64,000 bases of DNA from Larimichthys crocea. Taxonomy: Eukaryota > Chordata > Actinopteri > Sciaenidae. The position numbers and the translations under genes were made by a program. The notes beneath the pieces are model-generated. The model was given only the letters and a program-made list of their open reading frames with translations, was not told the origin of the DNA and did no database searches. The stretch is from contig NC_040032.1 of the NCBI RefSeq assembly GCF_000972845.2, positions 7,732,041 to 7,796,040 on the forward strand, in the 5' to 3' direction. Shown piece after piece: positions 11,313 to 23,391 of this stretch; positions within the stretch are counted from its first letter, which is position 1, and every line of letters starts with the position of its first letter.

Positions 11313-11401
11313 TGTATGGCCGTGTAAAAAAAGGTGAGAAAAAAATGTGGAAAAAGATTGAGAATGAGAAAAAATGTGCAAAAATTTGAAAAAAGTAGTT
11401 A

Positions 11402-11457
11402 GAACAAGCTTTAAGCAACGTTTCGTCTGTTTTAGGACCTTCTTCAGCAAGTTGTTC
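11402..11457 (-). ncRNA. Hammerhead-like fold of PLE copy 2 (degenerate)
   Basis: Reverse complement of the fold at 23749-23807: GAACAA...CTTGTTC flanks around CTGAAGA and GAAACGTTGC. Several single-base differences loosen stems I and II. Confidence 0.55.
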
Positions 11458-11739
11458 AAAAAATTGGGGTGAAAAAAGTTATTTTGTGTAAAAAAAGGTA
11501 TAATTTCTCTCTCTGTTGTCTTGTGTGGTATCCTTGAGCTCTGTTGCAGCAGTGGAACAGAGGAGCAGGCAGCCTGGCTCTTTATAGAAGGGGAGGAGTG
11601 GGGTTTGCTGCCAGATTTTGAAAAAGGCACTGCCGTTTAAACCCTTTCGTCTGCTGATGCATCCGATGAAATAATAAACACACCCCATATATATCTTCAG
11701 GTATATTATATAAATCATTGAAATATTTTTTCTTTTTTT

Positions 11740-11870
11740 AGGTGAGTTCCGGGTTTTATCTTATTCTTTCGGGAGTATTGTTTTTCCAGGGAGTATCGAA
11801 ATTATGTTGTATTAATTTTGATTTTTCTCTTTTTTTCAGGGCAGGTAAGTATTTCTTTAAATTTAAAACG
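11740..11870 (+). other. Splice-donor-like cluster between copies 1 and 2 (degenerate)
   Basis: Because this part of the array is inverted, the donors appear on the plus strand: AGGTGAGT near 11748 and AGGTAAGT near 11846, with two further sites mutated to GGGAGTA. Pyrimidine tracts precede each. It is the weaker version of the cluster at 23392-23506. Confidence 0.45.
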
Positions 11871-11926
11871 GTGGATAAGGTGGGTAAGTAGGTTGGTCAA
11901 AGGTCAAGCTGGAGGTTCCATTGGTT

Positions 11927-12108
11927 CGGTTAGGATAAATGTTCCGGTTCGGGTTCGGGTTAGGGCTAGGGATTAGGGTTCGGTTAGGGCCAGGGGTTAA
12001 GGGTTAGGGTTGGGTTAAGTGTTAAGGTTAGGGTTCGGGCCAGAGGTTAGGGGTTAGGGTTTAGAGCCAGGGACCAGGGTTGGGTTAGGGTTAAGATAAG
12101 GGTCAGGT
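11927..12108 (-). repeat. Telomere-like repeat block (TTAGGG on plus strand) between copies 1 and 2
   Basis: Many TTAGGG and near-TTAGGG hexamers (GGTTAGGGTT, GGGTTAAGGG) spaced by GGCCAGGGGTT-type variants. In element orientation this is CCCTAA, located after ORF2 and before the next promoter, as in the other copies. Confidence 0.85.
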
Positions 12109-12248
12109 GTCGGTGGGAGTAGTTATAAAAGAAAACCGGTGATAGTTGCTGTTCCTTTTAAAGGTCAAAGGTCACATCAGAGAAGGTCCCACACCCTCCC
12201 CAAAATCAGGAGGCGGCTGGCCGTGCCGTTAGGACATGGAGAGTGGGT

Positions 12249-12281
12249 GAGACTCGGCACCGCGAAGCGGTGTCGAGTCTC
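12249..12281 (-). other. Perfectly formed hairpin after ORF2 (copy 1)
   Basis: Arms GAGACTCG and CGAGTCTC with an inner CACCGC/GCGGTG stem and a three-base loop, immediately 3' of the ORF2 stop in element orientation. Same fold as at 28196-28228. Confidence 0.75.
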
Positions 12282-12316
12282 TATGCCGGGCCATCCTGTT
12301 CTGGTTCAGGTGAGTC

Positions 12317-14444
12317 CTATTTTAGATTGAGACCTTTTGGGGAGAAATTGTGCCTAATTTTTTATCCATTCTCTCTCAGCCCGGGCTCTCTGTGTGTTGT
12401 TCCAATTTGGATCCCTCTGGAGGACTGTGGCTCGGACAACGACCATCCATGGGAGACAAAATGGCTGACAAGGGGTTGTTGTGGTCTCTCTCCGCGTTCG
12501 GATGTTAATCTGTGTTGGGTGAAGCGCTGGTGAGGAGCGTGTTTTGGTCGTCCCCGACATATTGGAGCCCGCGCAGGTCTGACAGTAGATCAAATATACA
12601 CAGTTTTTAGGTGTGGATTTCCCCGGGTCATAGTCTTGAAGACTGTTTGTTTTCATGGTTGTATCCATGTGAGATGTTTGAAAAATTCCCCTTGACCCCT
12701 GTGTTTAGATGGTCATGGTCTGATTTTGCTTTGACCAGGTAATCCTGACAGATTTTTGTTTTTTCTAAAAGCCGCTATAATTATTTTGTATTTTTTAGAG
12801 TCCAGATTGTAATTTTGTTATAAAGTTGTCTTTGATTTCCTAATTAATTGTATTGCAGGTCTGGAGTAAGTAGTGACGAAAGGAGGAGCTCTCCCGTCTC
12901 CGTCGGCCGTGTCTCCAAGAAGGTTTTGAGGGCCTCCCTTCTGAAGGAGCGCGCATAGCCCTGGCGGCTAACGCTCTGAAGAGTGTTTTTGTTGCCATCA
13001 TGAAATCGCTCTGGTGAGTGCAATCCTATGAATCGTAATAGTTGTGACTTTCAAATAACCCTTGTATGTATGTTTCGGATGGTGGCTGTTTTATGGAGCA
13101 GAGCATGGGTGTCTTGTTTCTTTAAAAAATACTTTGATTATCTAATTTTGTTGTTTGTCGAAAGTTTATCCCCTTGTAGGTGGTGGTATCCAGGAAGTCG
13201 CCCGACGTGGTGCTGGTGGTGGATTTCAGCTTGATGGACGGGTTATGATTATTCAAGGTGAGTAAAAATGTTCAAATTCCTCCCTGGAAATAGGGCCAGA
13301 CCCCCCAGATGTCATCCAAATACCTATAATTCATGTGTGGGTTTCTGTTTGCAGGATGCCAGGGCAGATGTCTCCCACTCCGCCATGAAAATGTTTGCGA
13401 TTATGCCGGTGCGACTTCTTTCCCATGGCAGTGCCTTTAATTTGCATGATGAAATTACTGTCGAATTCAAACTCATTTCTTCTGAGATTAATTTTCTAAT
13501 AACTGTAAAATTTCTTGTCTGGCCTGTTCTTATCGGATATTAATAAAATGTTTTTTATAGCTTGAATGCCTTCGTCTCCTCTCAATATTGTTATACAACT
13601 GTCTATATCTAATGTAAACAGAATGCAGCTGAGGGGGAATGGAGTTTTTTGACTGCTGTCGACAAAATGATAAGTGTCTTTAAGGTATCCAACATGTTTG
13701 TTGGATAAGGGATTAATATAGTGATCAATAAATTGGGCTTGTATAATATGTCTCGCTGTCCAGTCCGACACTATGGGCCTCCCGGGCGGAATCTCAAAAG
13801 GAACACTCCACTTTGAGGGCTCCTTGTGGATTTTGGGGAGGAGATAAAAAAGTCGGGCCCTCGGGATCGGGTTACCCACCAGTTAAGTATACTGTTTTTT
13901 CTTTATAAATCCTTTATTTAATAATGATTGAATAATTTGTTTAACTATTTTTTTCGTCTCAGGATAAATGGGTTCCTTTAAAGGGGAATAAATTTTCTGT
14001 CGTTTAATTGTCTATACACCTCAAATAGATACTGTTCCCTGTCCATTATGACCACCGCACTTCCCTTATCGCAGGTTTTATAGGATGTTTTTGTTTTTCT
14101 GTCAATTCCCTCAGAGCTGCAGTTTCTTCGTGACTCAGATTGGCTCTGGGTTCGGACGGATGGAAATAGTTTTCAAAAGTATTGAAATCTGCTTTGATCA
14201 ATCTGTGATTTTGGTGGTAACCTTGATAAGGGAGGGCTCCATTCAGATTTGTGGTGAAGGGGATGAAAGGCTGACTTTTTTATTTTGAACAAACATTGAG
14301 TTTGATTCTCTATGATATTGTTGTAGATCCCATTTGCTCTGCTCCAGCATGTTCCTCTGGCTCCTCTGCTGGGGATGAAGGAGAGGGCCTCTACTTCAGC
14401 GGTGAATTGGGGCCGAGTAAGTTTAAATTTTTGTCCAAACCAGA
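12317..14444 (-). pseudogene. PLE copy 1, ORF2 (RT and GIY-YIG), indel-broken
   Basis: The minus strand carries the ORF2 sequence from near its start (the ATG itself is lost around 14440) through RLFYLLPKIHKEP and SCILFTLDID (RT motif A region) to CVYLIYCQTC (GIY-YIG) and the stop at 12317-12319. Frameshifts occur about every 50-150 bp. The order of domains is the same as in copy 4. Confidence 0.8.
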
Positions 14445-14475
14445 CATTTTTCGACCCCTCCTGAATCCTGCAGGC

Positions 14476-15885
14476 TTACGGGGACATGAATTTTAATAAA
14501 CCATCCATCTCCAACATGTGTTGGCTGTGGTTTTGGTCCCGTTGTCTTTGTCTTGTACTGTAGCCATAATTTGGATTGCCGCTTGTGGATGTAGCAGCAG
14601 TCTGCTTTGGATCAGCCCATCATCAAGGTGTGCCAGGCAGGACTGCTCCTCCAGAGGTAGGGCATCTGAAAAAATTAATTAAAGGACCCCAAACCTCAGC
14701 CGACGGGAATTTAGCCTCAGCAGCCTGATTGTGGCTAGTGTAGTGCTGGTGAGTATTGTTTTTTGGCACAGTGTTTTTGTTATTTACCCTCCGAACGGAC
14801 AAGATTATTTTCCACATGGGTGGAGGTGGTACTTTGTTTGTCGATCAGTGCCTTTGCATGTGCAATGTGCTCCTGGTAGCTGACCACTTTGTAAGCGTGC
14901 CTGCGGCTTTTCATCCCGCACCCGGGAGGGGCAATTTTGGCCAAATTAGAGTCCCCTATGATAGCCCACTGTTTTCGATATGTTAAGGCCCCGATCCTCT
15001 CCGTTATTTTTGTGCTTTTTATGGGTTCTGATGGTAGTGAGCTAGATAGCAGGCTCTTTTTCTCGTATGGACACGATGGGTCTGTTGCTAATACGGTCAC
15101 CCGTTTAGGCCGTATGCGGACGCGTCACAGAGTGTTTCATTAGTACGTTGTTCTAGTCCGCTAAGGCTTGCTCATATCCTTGGTGGGTGTGCCTGTCGGT
15201 TGGGCGGTCGTGAATCTCCGTTCAAGGCGTTTTTTGGAGTGGGATCGAGGCTAGCGTCTTATAGATTTGTGACAGTAGACTATCGGTGCATTGTGATTTT
15301 AGGAATGCTGTAAGCGACAACGTTTCTCAGAGGCTTTGACAGTGCCAGTGGTGTTAATTTGGAACTGGTTGAATCGGCCTCTGGCGTCGAGGCACGGGCT
15401 CAGGCAACACGTACAGGCGCGTCGGGGAGGCCAGGATGGGACGCCGCCGGCTGAGTGGATTGTATCAGAATACTATTGTGCGGATATAGTTTTCATTGTT
15501 GGGTTTCTATAGTATGTTTTCTCTTTTCGCGGGTGCTGCCGTGATCCTTGACGTCCGGCTTCTCTCGGGTGTTGGGAGGTGACTGTGGAAGGGAACCACC
15601 GAGGGCAGCGGGTCGGGTGTTACGGGGGTGTTTGGTGCAGATTGAGGAGGGGGTTGCTGAGGTATCTGCCGTTGGTGCCATCTATGTTAGATTATTGTTT
15701 CCCTCTTGTGGAGGAGACCCTCCCCGTTTGTCTTATATAAGCATCATCCGTGGCTGTCTCTTGTCCCACGCGGCTCGGTTGTCCGGGCCTCTTGTCCGGG
15801 GACCTGAACGTCGGTCGGGGTTTGGGGAAGTGAGCCGGTGTTTCCGGGACGGCCAGGGGAGAGGCGCCCCCGGGGCCCCCACCAT
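14476..15885 (-). pseudogene. PLE copy 1, ORF1 C-terminal two-thirds, heavily corrupted
   Basis: From the proline-rich middle (near 15885) to the end of ORF1 (about 14480) on the minus strand. The stretch 14990-15540 contains extra inserted bases with no counterpart in other copies, looking like a low-quality read end. QWAIIGDSNLAK is still readable near 14930-14970. Confidence 0.7.
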
Positions 15886-15886
15886 T
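15885..15886. other. Inversion junction inside the PLE array
   Basis: Left of this point the array runs on the minus strand, right of it on the plus strand. Plus-strand sequence starts AGGTTACCACCAGAAG (ORF2 codon 77). The missing preceding codons end ...TATCA at 9003 on the other strand. Reversing 9003-15885 makes ORF2 of copy 2 continuous. Confidence 0.8.
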
Positions 15887-17770
15887 CCAGGTTACCACCA
15901 GAAGTCACAGATTTGATCAAAGCAGATTTCAATTACTTTGAAAACCATTTCCATCCGTCCGAACCCAGAGCCACTGAGTCACGAAGAAACTGCAGCTCTG
16001 AGGATTGACAGAAAACAAAAACATCCTTATAAACCTGCAGATAAGGGAAGTGCGGTGGTCATAATGGACGGGAACAGTATCTATTTGAGGGTTATAGACA
16101 ATTAAACGACAGAAAATATTATTCCCCTTTAAAGGAACCCATTTATCCTGAGACGAAAAAAATAGTTAAACAATTATTCATCATTATTAAATAAAGGATT
16201 TATAAAGAAAAAACAGTATACTTACCTGGTGGTAACCCGATCCCGAGGCCCAGACTTTTTTATCTCCTCCCCAAAATCCACAAGGAGCCCTCAAAGTGGA
16301 GTGTTCCTTTTGAGATTCCGCCCGGGAGGCCCATAGTGTCGGACTGTGACAGCGCATTTATACAGCCCAATTTATTGATCACTATATTAATCCCTTATCC
16401 AACCATGTTGGATACCTTAAGACACTTATCATTTTTCGACACAGTCAAAAACTCCATGTCCCCTCAGACTGCATTCTGTTTACATTAGATATGACAGTTT
16501 GTATCAAAATATTGATATAGACGAAGGCATTCAAGCTATAAAAAACATTTTATTAAATATCCAGATAAGACAGGCCAGACAAAGAAATTTTACAGTTTTA
16601 GAAATTAATCTCAGAAGAAATGATTTTGAATTCGACATAATTTCTATCTGCAAATTAAAGGCACTGCCATGGGAAAGAAATTCGCACCGGCATACGCAAA
16701 CATTTTCATGGCGGAGTGGGAGACATCTGCCCTGGCATCCTGCAAACAGAAACCCACACTTATTATAGTATTTGGATGACATCTGGGGGTCTGGCCCTAT
16801 TCCAGGGAGGAATTTGACGTTTTTTACTCACCTTGAATAATCATAACCCTCCATCAAGCTGAAATCCACCACCAGCACCACGTCGGTCGACTTCCTGGAT
16901 ACCACCACCTACAAGGGGATAAACTTTCGACAAACAACAAATTAGATATCAAAGTATTTTTTAAGAAACAGACACCCATGCTCTGCTCCTAAAAACCAGC
17001 CCCACCATCCGAAACATACATACAAGGGTTATTGAAATCACAACTATTACGATTCCATAGGATTGCACTCACCAGAGCGATTTCATGATGGCCACAAAAA
17101 CTCTTCAGAGCGTTAGCCGCCAGGGGCTATGCGCGCTCCTTCAGAAGGGAGGCCCTCAAAACCTTCTTGGAGACACGGCCGACGGAGACGGGAGAGCTCC
17201 TCCCTTTCGTCACTACTACTCCAGACCTGCAATACAATTAATTAGGAAAATCAAAGACAACTTTAATAACAAAATTATCAATCTGGACCATCTGAAAAAA
17301 TACAAAATTATAGCGGCTTTTAGAAAAAACAAAAATCTTCAGGATTACCTGGTCAAAGCCAAAATCAGACCACTGACCATCTCTAAACCCAGGGGTCGGG
17401 GAATTTTTCAAACATCTCACTGGATACACAGCCATGCAAACAAAACAGTCTTCAAGACTATGACCCGGGGAAATCCACACTCTAAAAACTGTGTATATTT
17501 GATCTACTGTCAGACCTGCGGGCTCCAATATGTCGGGGAGACCAAACACGCTCCTCCCCAGCGCTTCACCCAACACAGATATAACATCCGTACGCGGAGA
17601 GAGACACACACACCCCTTGTTAGCCATTTTGTCTCCCATGGATGGTCGTCTGTCCGAGCCACAGTCCTCCAGAGGGATCCAAATTGGAACAACACACGAG
17701 AGCCCGAGCTGAGAGAGAATGGATAAAAAAATTAGGCACAATTTCTCCAAAAGGTCTCAATCTAAAATAG
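15886..17770 (+). pseudogene. PLE copy 2, ORF2 from codon 77 to stop, indel-broken
   Basis: Follows copy 4 ORF2 from the PPEVTDL region onward. A 213-codon stretch (17085-17726) covers the RT-endonuclease linker and GIY-YIG with CVYLIYCQTCGLQYVGET intact. RT motif A is frameshifted, and the C-terminal WIKKLGT motif is in another frame. The stop is near 17768. Confidence 0.8.
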
Positions 17771-17806
17771 GACTCACCTGAACCAGAACAGGATGGCCCG
17801 TGCATA

Positions 17807-17839
17807 GAGACTCGACACCGCTTCGCGGTGCCGAGTCTC
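17807..17839 (+). other. Hairpin after ORF2 (copy 2)
   Basis: GAGACTCG ... CGAGTCTC with an inner CACCGC/GCGGTG stem, identical to the hairpin of copy 4. Confidence 0.8.
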
Positions 17840-17976
17840 ATCCACTCTCCAGATCCTAACCGGCCAGCGCCTCCTGATTTTGGGGATGGTGTGGGACATT
17901 CTCTGATGTGACCTTTGACCTTTAAAAGGAACAGCAACTATCACCGGTTTCTTTTATATACTCCCACCGACACCTG

Positions 17977-18160
17977 ACCCTTATCTTAACCCTAACCCTA
18001 ACCCCTGGTCCCTGGCTCTAACCCTAACCCCTAACCTCTGGCCCTAACCCTAACTTAACCTTAACCCTAACCCTAACCCTTAACCCCTGGCCCTAACCCT
18101 AACCCTATCCTAGCCCTAACCCTAACCCTAACCGGGAACATTTATCCTAACCCTAACCAG
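17977..18160 (+). repeat. Telomere-like CCCTAA block between copies 2 and 3
   Basis: Runs of CCCTAA broken by CCCCTGGTCCCTGGCT-type spacers. Same layout as the blocks at 23139 and 28375. Confidence 0.9.
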
Positions 18161-18449
18161 ATTGAACTCCCAGCTTGACCTTTGACCTAACCTATTACCC
18201 ACCTTATCCACCTGTTTTAAATTTAAAAATACTTACCTGCCTGAAAAAAGAGAAAAATCAAAATTAATACACAAATTTTGATACTCACCTGGAAAAACAA
18301 TACTTACCTGAAAGAATAGAATAAAACGGAACTCACTAAAAAAATTAAAAAAATTAAATCAATTTTCATATTATGCATCAGGCAGACCTGAAGGGTTAAA
18401 CGGCAGTGCCTTTTCAAAATCTGGCAGGACACGCCCACTCCTCCCCTTC

Positions 18450-18455
18450 TATAAA
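18450..18455 (+). promoter_or_regulatory. TATA box of PLE copy 3
   Basis: CTTCTATAAAGAGCC, placed 121 bp before the hammerhead-like fold and 255 bp before the ORF1 ATG. Same context in copies 4 and 5. Confidence 0.65.
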
Positions 18456-18570
18456 GAGCCAGGCTGCCTGCTTCTCTGTTCCACTTGCTGCACGAGCTCA
18501 AGGAAACACACAGACAAACAGAGAGAGAATATACCTTTTTTCACCAAAATAACTTTTTACCCCTATTTTT

Positions 18571-18627
18571 GAACAAGCTTGCTGAAGAAGGTCTAAACAG
18601 ACCGAAACGTTGCTTTAAAGCTTGTTC
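18571..18627 (+). ncRNA. Hammerhead-like fold of PLE copy 3
   Basis: GAACAAGCTT pairs with the downstream AAGCTTGTTC. Inside are CTGAAGA, a GGTCT/AGACC stem and GAAAC. It is one or two bases shorter than copy 4 at single positions. Confidence 0.65.
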
Positions 18628-18704
18628 TACTTTTTTCAAATTTTTCACATTTTTTCTCAATCTTTTTCCACATTTTTTCTCACCTTTTTTAACACGGCCA
18701 TACA

Positions 18705-20766
18705 ATGTACGGCAGGAGCAGGGATGAGGGCTGGACGGTGGTCTCTTACGGCGTGACCGCTGAGACGGCCCCGGGGAGAGGCCCAGGCGCCGTTCACCCG
18801 AATACCGCTTCCATCACCGTCACGGGCCACAGGGCAGCGCCGCAGCTATGCGTCCGTGGTGAGGGGCCACGGACGTCAGGGCGGCTACCCTCAACGCTAC
18901 CACCACCATGTGGAGCATGGCTATAGGCCACAATTTTTCGTACCAGGGGCCACATGGCCCCAAAAAACAACCTGTGAAACTTCACAAACCAGAACACACG
19001 TTACACGACACAGGACACAGGGAGAAACACACACAGGGAAAGGAGGGAGGGAAACAGGGAAGAAACAAACCTCAGTCCTCAGCCCGGACTTTGCATCAAA
19101 ATCAGAACCATACATACAATCATCAAAATAGCCCACCACCTGAATAACGTGGATTCTGACAAACCGCCCCCCCCTCAATCCAAAAACTGACGAACACCTC
19201 ATCACCACAATTAAACCGGCCAGCCCTAATGAGGAGACCAAACTCCTCATTGAGGGAAATGCAAAAAACTGGGAACACCAACAATGTTATCCTAAGGGAT
19301 CATTACACTGACTCCCTGGAAAAAGAGCTTCTTACCTTAAAGGGGCTCTCAAAGGGAGAGTGGCGAGGCCCCTTCCAATCGCCACCGTTTGGGCAAGAGG
19401 AACCTGGGGAGACGGCTCCGGTCCGAAACCCTGGAGCAGGTAGAGGCCTTTATGGTCGCCGAGCTCGAGCCCACGATGGAGAGAGAGAAGGAGAGGGGGC
19501 CTGACAGCCCACCGCCTCCCCGACCTCCTGTAACAAAAAAACAGAAAACACAAGTCACCACAAAACATGACATCAAAGCATTCATCCACACAGAGAGGGT
19601 TAACGCAGACCTTAAAACAAGAGGGGAGGCCCTGGTGGGGGCCCGTGGCTCCTCTCCACCTGCCGTACCGGAACAACACGGCTCACTCTCCACCACCGGT
19701 TCAGGTCCCGGAGAGAGCCCGGACACCAGCCGCGTGGACACAGCCACGATGACTGGGAAACGGGGGATGGTCTCCTCCACAAGAGGGAAACTAATTAACA
19801 TTATGGATACGGCAATACCTCAGGAACCCCCTCCTCATCTGACACCCGCTGCCTCTGTGGATCTCCTTCCACAGTCACCTCCAAAACCCCAGAGAAGCCG
19901 GAGGTCAGGGATCCTGGCACCAGAGAAAACAGAAAACCAAAATGAAAACTTACCTGGAGATGATCCTCCCGCGGCGCCGACTGCCCCCCGTTGGCGGCTG
20001 AGCCCGTGGGCAGCCGTTCCGTCTAACCCAGCTGTTGCCTACACATCCGATTCCATCACGTGTCTCTCATCTGAAGGAGCCTCGATCCCCCTCCAAAAAG
20101 CCCGGAGATCACCCCTCCCACCCAGGCCACTCCAGCCAGGATGAGAAGCCTTAGGAGAGCAAGACAAATGGGCTCTCACTACGGCCTAAACGGGCTATAG
20201 CACAGCCCACCACACCAGATCCTGCTATCAGGAGACCTACAAGACACATAAACACAAACAATAAAATGGAGGATTGGGGCCTTAACATACGAAAACAGTG
20301 GGCTATCATAGGGACTCTAATTTGGCCAAATGCCCCCCTTTGAAAGCCGACACGTACAAATTGAGAGCTATCCAGGAGCCACATTAGCACATGCAAAGGC
20401 ACTGATCGACAAAAGTACCACCTCCACCCATGTGGAAAAAATAATCTTGTCGTTGGGTTAAATAACAAAAACACTGTGCCAAAAACAATACTCAGCCAGC
20501 AGCTACTAGCCACATTCAGGCTGCTGAGGCTAAATTCCCGTCGGCTGAGGTTTGGGTTCCTTTAATTAATTTTTCAGATGCCTACCTCTGGAGGAGCAGT
20601 CCTGCCTGGCACACCTGAATGGGCTGATCCGAAGCACTGCTGCTACATCCCAAAGCTGCAATCCAAATTATTTGCTACAGTACAAGACAAAATACACTGG
20701 ACCAAAACCACAGCCAAACACATGTTGGAATACTGGATGGGTTATGTAAAATTCATGTCCCCGTAA
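18705..20766 (+). pseudogene. PLE copy 3, ORF1 (SGNH-type), broken by single-base indels
   Basis: Starts at ATG 18705 (MYGRSRDEGWTVVSY) and ends at the TAA near 20766 (GYVKFMSP). Compared with copy 4 it has about one single-base deletion or insertion per 50-100 bp, so only pieces up to 251 codons stay open. The indels are concentrated in homopolymers. Since the homologous copies 4 and 5 are clean, these may be read errors. Confidence 0.8.
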
Positions 20767-20798
20767 GCCTGCATGATCAGGAGGGGTCGAAAAATGTC

Positions 20799-22916
20799 AT
20801 GGTTTTGGCACAAAAATTTAAACTTACTCAGCCCCAATTCACACTGCTGAATAGAGGCCTCTCCTCATCCCCAGCAGGGGAGCCAGGAAACATGCTGGAG
20901 CAGAGCAAATGGGATCTACAACAATATCATAGGAGAATCAAACTCAATGTTTATTTTCAAATAAAAAAGTCAGGCCTTTCATCCCCTTCACCACAAATCT
21001 GAATGGAGCCCTCCTTATCAAGGTTACCACCAGAAGTCACAGATTTGACAAAGCAGATTTCATTACTTTGAAAACCATTTCCATCCGTCCGAACCCAGAG
21101 CCAATCTGAGTCACGAGAAACTGCAGCTCTGAGGGATTGACAGAAAACAAAAACATCCTTATAAAACCTGCAGATAAGGGAAGTGCGGTGGTCATAATGG
21201 ACAGGGAACAGTATCTATTTGAGGGTTATAGACAATTAAACGACAGAAAATATTATTCCCCTTTAAAGGAACCCATTTATCCTGAGACGAAAAAAATAGT
21301 TAAACAAATTATTCATCATTATTAATAAAGGATTTATAAAGAAAAAACAGTATACTTACCTGGTGGGTAACCCGATCCCGAGGCCCAGACTTTTTTATCT
21401 CCTCCCCAAAATCCACAAGGAGCCCTCAAAGTGGAGTGTTCCTTTTGAGATTCCGCCCGGGCCCATAGTGTCGGACTGTGACAGCGAGACATATTATACA
21501 GCCCAATTTATTGATCACTATATTAATCCCTTATCCAACAAACATGTTGGATACCTTAAAGACACTTATCATTTTGTCGACACAGTCAAAAAACTCCATG
21601 TCCCCTCCAGACTGCATTCTGTTTACATATATATAGACAGTTTGTATACAAATTTGATATAGACGAAGGCATTCAAGCTATAAAAAACATTTTATTAAAT
21701 ATCCAGATAGAACAGGCCAGACAAAGAAATTTTACAGTTATTAGAAATTAATCTCAGAAGAAATGATTTTGAATTCGACAGTAATTTCTATCTGCAAATT
21801 AAAGGCACTGCCATGGGAAAGAAATTCGCACCGGCATACGCAAACATTTTCATGGCGGATGGGAGCATCTGCCCTGGCATCCTGCAAACAGAAACCCACA
21901 CATTATTATAGGTATTTGGATGACATCTGGGGGGTCGGCCCTATTCCAGGGAGGAATTTGAACAGTTTTTACTCACCTTGAATAATCATAACCCTCCATC
22001 AAGCTGAAATCCACCACCAGCACCACGTCGGTCGACTTCCTGGATACCACCACCTACAAGGGGATAAACTTTCGACAAAACAACAAATTGATATCAAAGT
22101 ATTTTTTAAAGAAACAGACACCCATGCTCTGCTCCATAAACCAGCCACCATCCGAAACATACATACAAAGGGTTATTGAAATCACAACTTTACGATTCCA
22201 TAGGATTTGCACTCACCAGAGCGATTTCATGATGGCCACAAAAACACTCTTCAGAGCGTTAGCCGCCAGGGGCTATGCGCGCTCCTTCGAAGGGAGGCCC
22301 TCAAAACCTTTTTGGAGACACGGCCGACGGAGACGGGAGAGCTCCTCCCTTTCGTCACTACTTACTCCAGACCTGCAATACAATTAATTAGGAAATCAAA
22401 GACAACTTTAATAACAAAATTATCAATCTGGACCATCTGAAAAAATACAAATTATAGCGGCTTTTAGAAAAACAAAAATCTTCAGGATTACCTGGTCAAA
22501 GCCAAAATCAGACCACTGACCATCTCTAAACCCAGGGTCAAGGGGAATTTTTCAAACATCTCACATGGATACACAGCCATGCAAACAAAACAGTCTTCAA
22601 GACTATGACCCGGGGAAATCCACACTCTAAAAACTGTGTATATTTGATCTACTGTCAGACCTGCGGGCTCCAATATGTCGGGGAGACCAAAAACACGCTC
22701 CTCCAGCGCTTCACCCAACACAGATATAACATCCGTACACGGAGAGAGACACACAACCCCGTTGTCAGCCATTTTGTCTCCCATGGATGGTCGTCTGTCC
22801 GAGCCACAGTCCTCCAGAGGGATCCAAATTGGAACAACACACAGAGAGCCCGAGCTGAGAGAGAATGGATAAAAAAATTAGGCACAATTTCTCCAAAAGG
22901 TCTCAATCTAAAATAG
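20799..22916 (+). pseudogene. PLE copy 3, ORF2 (RT plus GIY-YIG), broken by single-base indels
   Basis: ATG at 20799 and stop near 22916, collinear with copy 4 ORF2. Readable blocks include NILIKPADKGSAVVIMD (21137-21325), RLFYLLPKIHKEP (21363-21662), and the intact GIY-YIG end (22605-22916). The catalytic YLDD region (about 21915) is in frame with neither block. Same caution about read errors. Confidence 0.8.
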
Positions 22917-22952
22917 GACTCACCTGAACCAGAACAGGATGGCCCGTGCATA

Positions 22953-22985
22953 GAGACTCGACACCGCTTCGCGGTGCCGAGTCTC
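22953..22985 (+). other. Hairpin after ORF2 (copy 3)
   Basis: Same 33-base hairpin as in copy 4. Directly after it the text has a short duplicated CAC(C)ACTCACCCACTC stutter, and from about 22990 rightwards the sequence is free of the indels seen to the left, suggesting a read-to-contig join here. Confidence 0.8.
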
Positions 22986-23138
22986 ACCACTCACCCACTC
23001 TCCATGTCCTAACCGGCCAGCGCCTCCTGATTTTGGGGATGGTGTGGGACCTTCTCTGATGTGACCTTTGACCTTTAAAAATGAACAGCAACTATCACCG
23101 GTTTCTTTTATATACTCCCACCGACACCTGACCCTTAT

Positions 23139-23316
23139 CTTAACCCTAACCCTAACCCCTGGTCCCTGGCTCTAACCCTAACCCCTAACCTCTGGCCCTA
23201 ACCCTAACCTTAACCTTAACCCTAACCCTAACCCTTAACCCCTGGCCCTAACCCTAACCCTAATCCCTAGCCCTAACCCTAACCCTAACCGGGAACATTT
23301 ATCCTAACCCTAACCA
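23139..23316 (+). repeat. Telomere-like CCCTAA block between copies 3 and 4
   Basis: About 178 bp made mostly of CCCTAA hexamers with CCCCTGG(T/C)CC and CCTTAA variants. Appears identical to 28375-28552. Confidence 0.92.
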
Positions 23317-23391
23317 GATTGAACTCCCAGCTTGACCTTTGACCTAACCTATTACCCACCTTATCCACCTGTTTTAAAATTTAAAAATAAT

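Noticed and set aside
11927..12108. Telomere-like repeats as evidence of a true chromosome end or ancient fusion
   Set aside because: The blocks are degenerate, occur once per PLE unit at fixed places and are followed by more element copies, so they belong to the element.
9003..22985. Palindromic read artefact (sequence followed by its own complement) as cause of the inverted half-array
   Set aside because: The two arms do not start at the same place in the element: one starts in ORF1, the other in ORF2. The ends instead join exactly when the left segment is reversed.
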